The notes below the pieces were generated by a model. The model made no database searches and was not told where the DNA came from. It worked only from the letters and a program-made list of their open reading frames with translations. A stretch of DNA of 6,708 nucleotides from contig NZ_JOGB01000110.1 of assembly GCF_000719335.1 (NCBI RefSeq), positions 1 through 6,708 of the forward strand, written 5' to 3'. The translations under genes were made by a program, and so were the position numbers. Position 1 is the stretch's first letter; each line of letters starts with the position of its first letter. This document shows positions 5,403 through 6,708 of the stretch, in pieces. This stretch comes from Streptomyces sp. NRRL S-87 (lineage in GTDB: Bacteria; Actinomycetota; Actinomycetes; Streptomycetales; Streptomycetaceae).

Positions 5403-6347
5403 ATGGAGCTCGAGGTCAGGCACTTGCGCGTCCTGTGCGCGATCGCCGAGACGGGCAGCCTGCACAAGGCGGCCCGTCAGCTCGGCGTCAGCCAGCCTTC
5501 CTTGACGACCCAACTGCGTCGGATCGAACGGGCCCTGGACGGTGAGCTGTTCCTGCGCGAGCGCACCGGCTGCCGCCCCACGCCGCTCGGGCGTACGGTC
5601 CTCGGCCACGCCCGCCCGCTGCTGGACGGGATGGCCTCCCTGGTCGCCGAGGCGCGGGCCGCCGCGCTCGGCCCGCGGCTGCGGATCGGCTCCACCGCCA
5701 GCCGCGCCCTCCCCGGCTGGCTCCGGCGGCTGCGGTGGCGACTTCCGGACACCGAGACGTCATTGCTGGTCGACGTTTCGGCCAACGCCTTGCTGAGGAT
5801 GGTCGCGGCGGGGCAACTGGACGTGGCCTTCGTCCACGAGGTGGAGGGCTGCCCGCTGCGGGTGCCGGCGGGGGTCGAGGTCCGGGTCCTGGTCGAGCGG
5901 GAGCCGCAGTTCGTCTCCATGGCCCGTGACCATCCCGCGGCCCGGCAGGAGGTGGTCGACCTCGCCGACCTGGCGGGCGACCGGTGGATGGTGGACCCGT
6001 CGGTGGACGGTGAATGGGCCGGGCTGCGGCGGGTCCTGACGGATGCGGGGCTGGATCCGGCGTACCTGCACGGGGACTACCACTCGGCCGCCTCGCTGAT
6101 CGCCACGGGCGAGGCGGTGGCGCCGTGCCAGCCCACGTCCGGGCCGCGCCCGGACCTGGCGATCCGGCCCCTCCAGGGGGATCCGCTGGGCGTGCGGCTG
6201 CTGTTGGCGTCGGCGCCGGGGGTCGACGCGGAGGTCTACGCCGACCTCCGGGCCTCCTACCGCGAGGCGGCGCTGCGGGTGGGGGCGTACCGGGCCTGGC
6301 TGCGGCGGCAGGGGAGTCCGCTGCTGGGGGCGGGGCAGGCGGGGTAG
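5403..6347 (+). CDS. snpR: LysR family activator of the divergent snapalysin gene (SnpR/MprR type)
   Basis: A 314-residue LysR-type transcription factor. The N-terminal helix-turn-helix is MELEVRHLRVLCAIAETGSLHKAARQLGVSQPSLTTQLRRIE (1-42), with recognition helix near 29-41, followed by the family segment LDGELFLRERTGCRPTPLGR (45-64). The linker helix spans about 65-90. The effector domain begins PRLRIGSTASRALPGW (91-106) and runs to about residue 270; no ligand can be deduced. Length fits the family. Start at 5403 is favoured because it gives the canonical LysR N-terminus and a leaderless promoter; the frame opens at 5370 but those residues overlap the promoter. Divergent orientation to a snapalysin gene and the dyad between them match the known SnpR arrangement in Streptomyces, where the regulator activates the protease. 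Symbol assigned from family and context. Confidence 0.88.
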   Translation: MELEVRHLRVLCAIAETGSLHKAARQLGVSQPSLTTQLRRIERALDGELFLRERTGCRPTPLGRTVLGHARPLLDGMASLVAEARAAALGPRLRIGSTASRALPGWLRRLRWRLPDTETSLLVDVSANALLRMVAAGQLDVAFVHEVEGCPLRVPAGVEVRVLVEREPQFVSMARDHPAARQEVVDLADLAGDRWMVDPSVDGEWAGLRRVLTDAGLDPAYLHGDYHSAASLIATGEAVAPCQPTSGPRPDLAIRPLQGDPLGVRLLLASAPGVDAEVYADLRASYREAALRVGAYRAWLRRQGSPLLGAGQAG

Positions 6348-6372
6348 GCGGGGGGCTTCGCGGGCCGCGGGA

Positions 6373-6391
6373 GGGCCCCTGCGCGGGGTCC
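6373..6391 (+). terminator. Terminator-like hairpin after the LysR gene
   Basis: GGGCCCC (6373-6379) pairs with GGGGTCC (6385-6391) through a TGCGC loop, seven pairs with one G-T. It lies 26 bases after the stop codon. No T-run. Confidence 0.45.
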
Positions 6392-6473
6392 GCTGTCCGG
6401 CTGGTGGGAGTTCGCCGCCGTCCGCATGGTGCGGGTCCACCGTGGGTGGTTCTGTCCGGACTGCTGCCGCCGT

Positions 6474-6499
6474 GGGGTGGGTGGGGGCTTCGCGGGGGG
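6474..6499 (+). other. G-quadruplex motif
   Basis: Four G-runs (4, 3, 5 and 6 bases) at 6474-6477, 6479-6481, 6483-6487 and 6494-6499, with loops of 1, 1 and 6 bases. This satisfies the usual G3+ loop 1-7 rule on the plus strand. It abuts the left arm of the large inverted repeat. Confidence 0.55.
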
Positions 6500-6708
6500 T
6501 GGGTCCCGTGGTGTGTGGGTCCCCTCGGCGCTTGACAGGGGCGGCCTGCAGGCCTCCCCCAGCTACCGCTGGGAGGGACCCCCAGCGGCAGGCCCACCCC
6601 GAGGGCTTCGGGGCTTCGCCCTGGCCTGCGGCCACCCTCGGCCCGGGCCTGCCTCCGAGCCAGCCTGCCACCCCTGTCAAGCGCCTCCCCCACACACCAC
6701 GGGACCCA
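6500..6708. repeat. Large nested inverted-repeat element (MITE-like or structured intergenic repeat)
   Basis: The left arm 6500-6519 matches the right arm 6689-6708 perfectly over 20 bp. After an unequal gap (6520-6526 versus 6686-6688), 6527-6541 matches 6671-6685 perfectly over 15 bp. Inside are a 12-bp palindrome, GGCCTGCAGGCC (6543-6554); a hairpin CCCAGC-TACC-GCTGGG (6558-6573); and a long stem pairing 6587-6595 with 6645-6653 and 6599-6605 with 6635-6641, capped by TGGCC-TGC-GGCCA (6622-6634). No coding sequence is supported in 6348-6708. The right arm reaches the last base of the window, so the element may continue. No transposase is present. It could be a non-autonomous element or a streptomycete intergenic repeat. 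Confidence 0.75.

Noticed and set aside
6532..6680. Two inward-facing TTGACA hexamers in the inverted-repeat arms as promoters
   Set aside because: No TANNNT-type -10 lies 16-19 bp downstream of either. They are symmetric because the arms are.
5488..6695. Two long minus-strand open frames over the LysR gene and the 3' repeat region
   Set aside because: Their Pro/Arg-rich translations are typical shadows in high-GC DNA and run through the inverted repeat; LysR motifs on the plus strand are clear.

Overview
The window is high-GC actinobacterial DNA, almost certainly from a Streptomyces-type chromosome. The evidence is the strong G/C third-position bias, TANNNT-type -10 hexamers set for leaderless transcripts, a snapalysin (a streptomycete secreted protease), an NsrR with the Streptomyces cluster-binding residues, and an EshA-type family 2B encapsulin. 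Seven protein genes are supported. No tRNA, rRNA, CRISPR array or transposase was seen.

Layout: (1) 1-92 holds no recognisable gene. (2) 93-563 (-) is an Rrf2/NsrR nitric-oxide sensor with a 23-bp operator-like dyad lying on its own promoter. (3) 770-2176 (+) is a family 2B encapsulin shell protein with a cyclic-nucleotide-binding domain inserted in an HK97-type fold. It is followed 23 bp later by 2200-3228 (+), an all-trans polyprenyl diphosphate synthase. The pair reads as one operon: a protein nanocompartment plus its prenyl-synthase cargo. A nested hairpin then separates it from (4) 3379-3981 (+), a GNAT acetyltransferase, and (5) 4037-4345 (+), a small Gly/Ser-rich four-cysteine zinc-ribbon-like protein of unknown function. 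(6) 4346-4540 is a GC-rich, repeat-laden convergent intergenic region. It borders 4541-5209 (-), a secreted snapalysin metalloprotease. Its divergent neighbour 5403-6347 (+) is a LysR-type regulator in the position of SnpR/MprR, and a perfect dyad with a T-N11-A core sits between the two. (7) 6348-6708 has no gene. It holds a terminator-like hairpin, a strong G-quadruplex motif and a large nested inverted-repeat element (6500-6708) that runs to the window edge.

How the genes relate: encapsulin and prenyl synthase probably act together, the shell enclosing or organising isoprenoid-diphosphate synthesis, perhaps gated by a nucleotide ligand. NsrR lies divergently upstream, and whether it influences the nanocompartment is open. 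The LysR protein most likely activates the snapalysin gene. Three genes (nsrR, the zinc-ribbon gene and the LysR gene) share the same leaderless geometry: a TANNNT hexamer, exactly six bases, then ATG.
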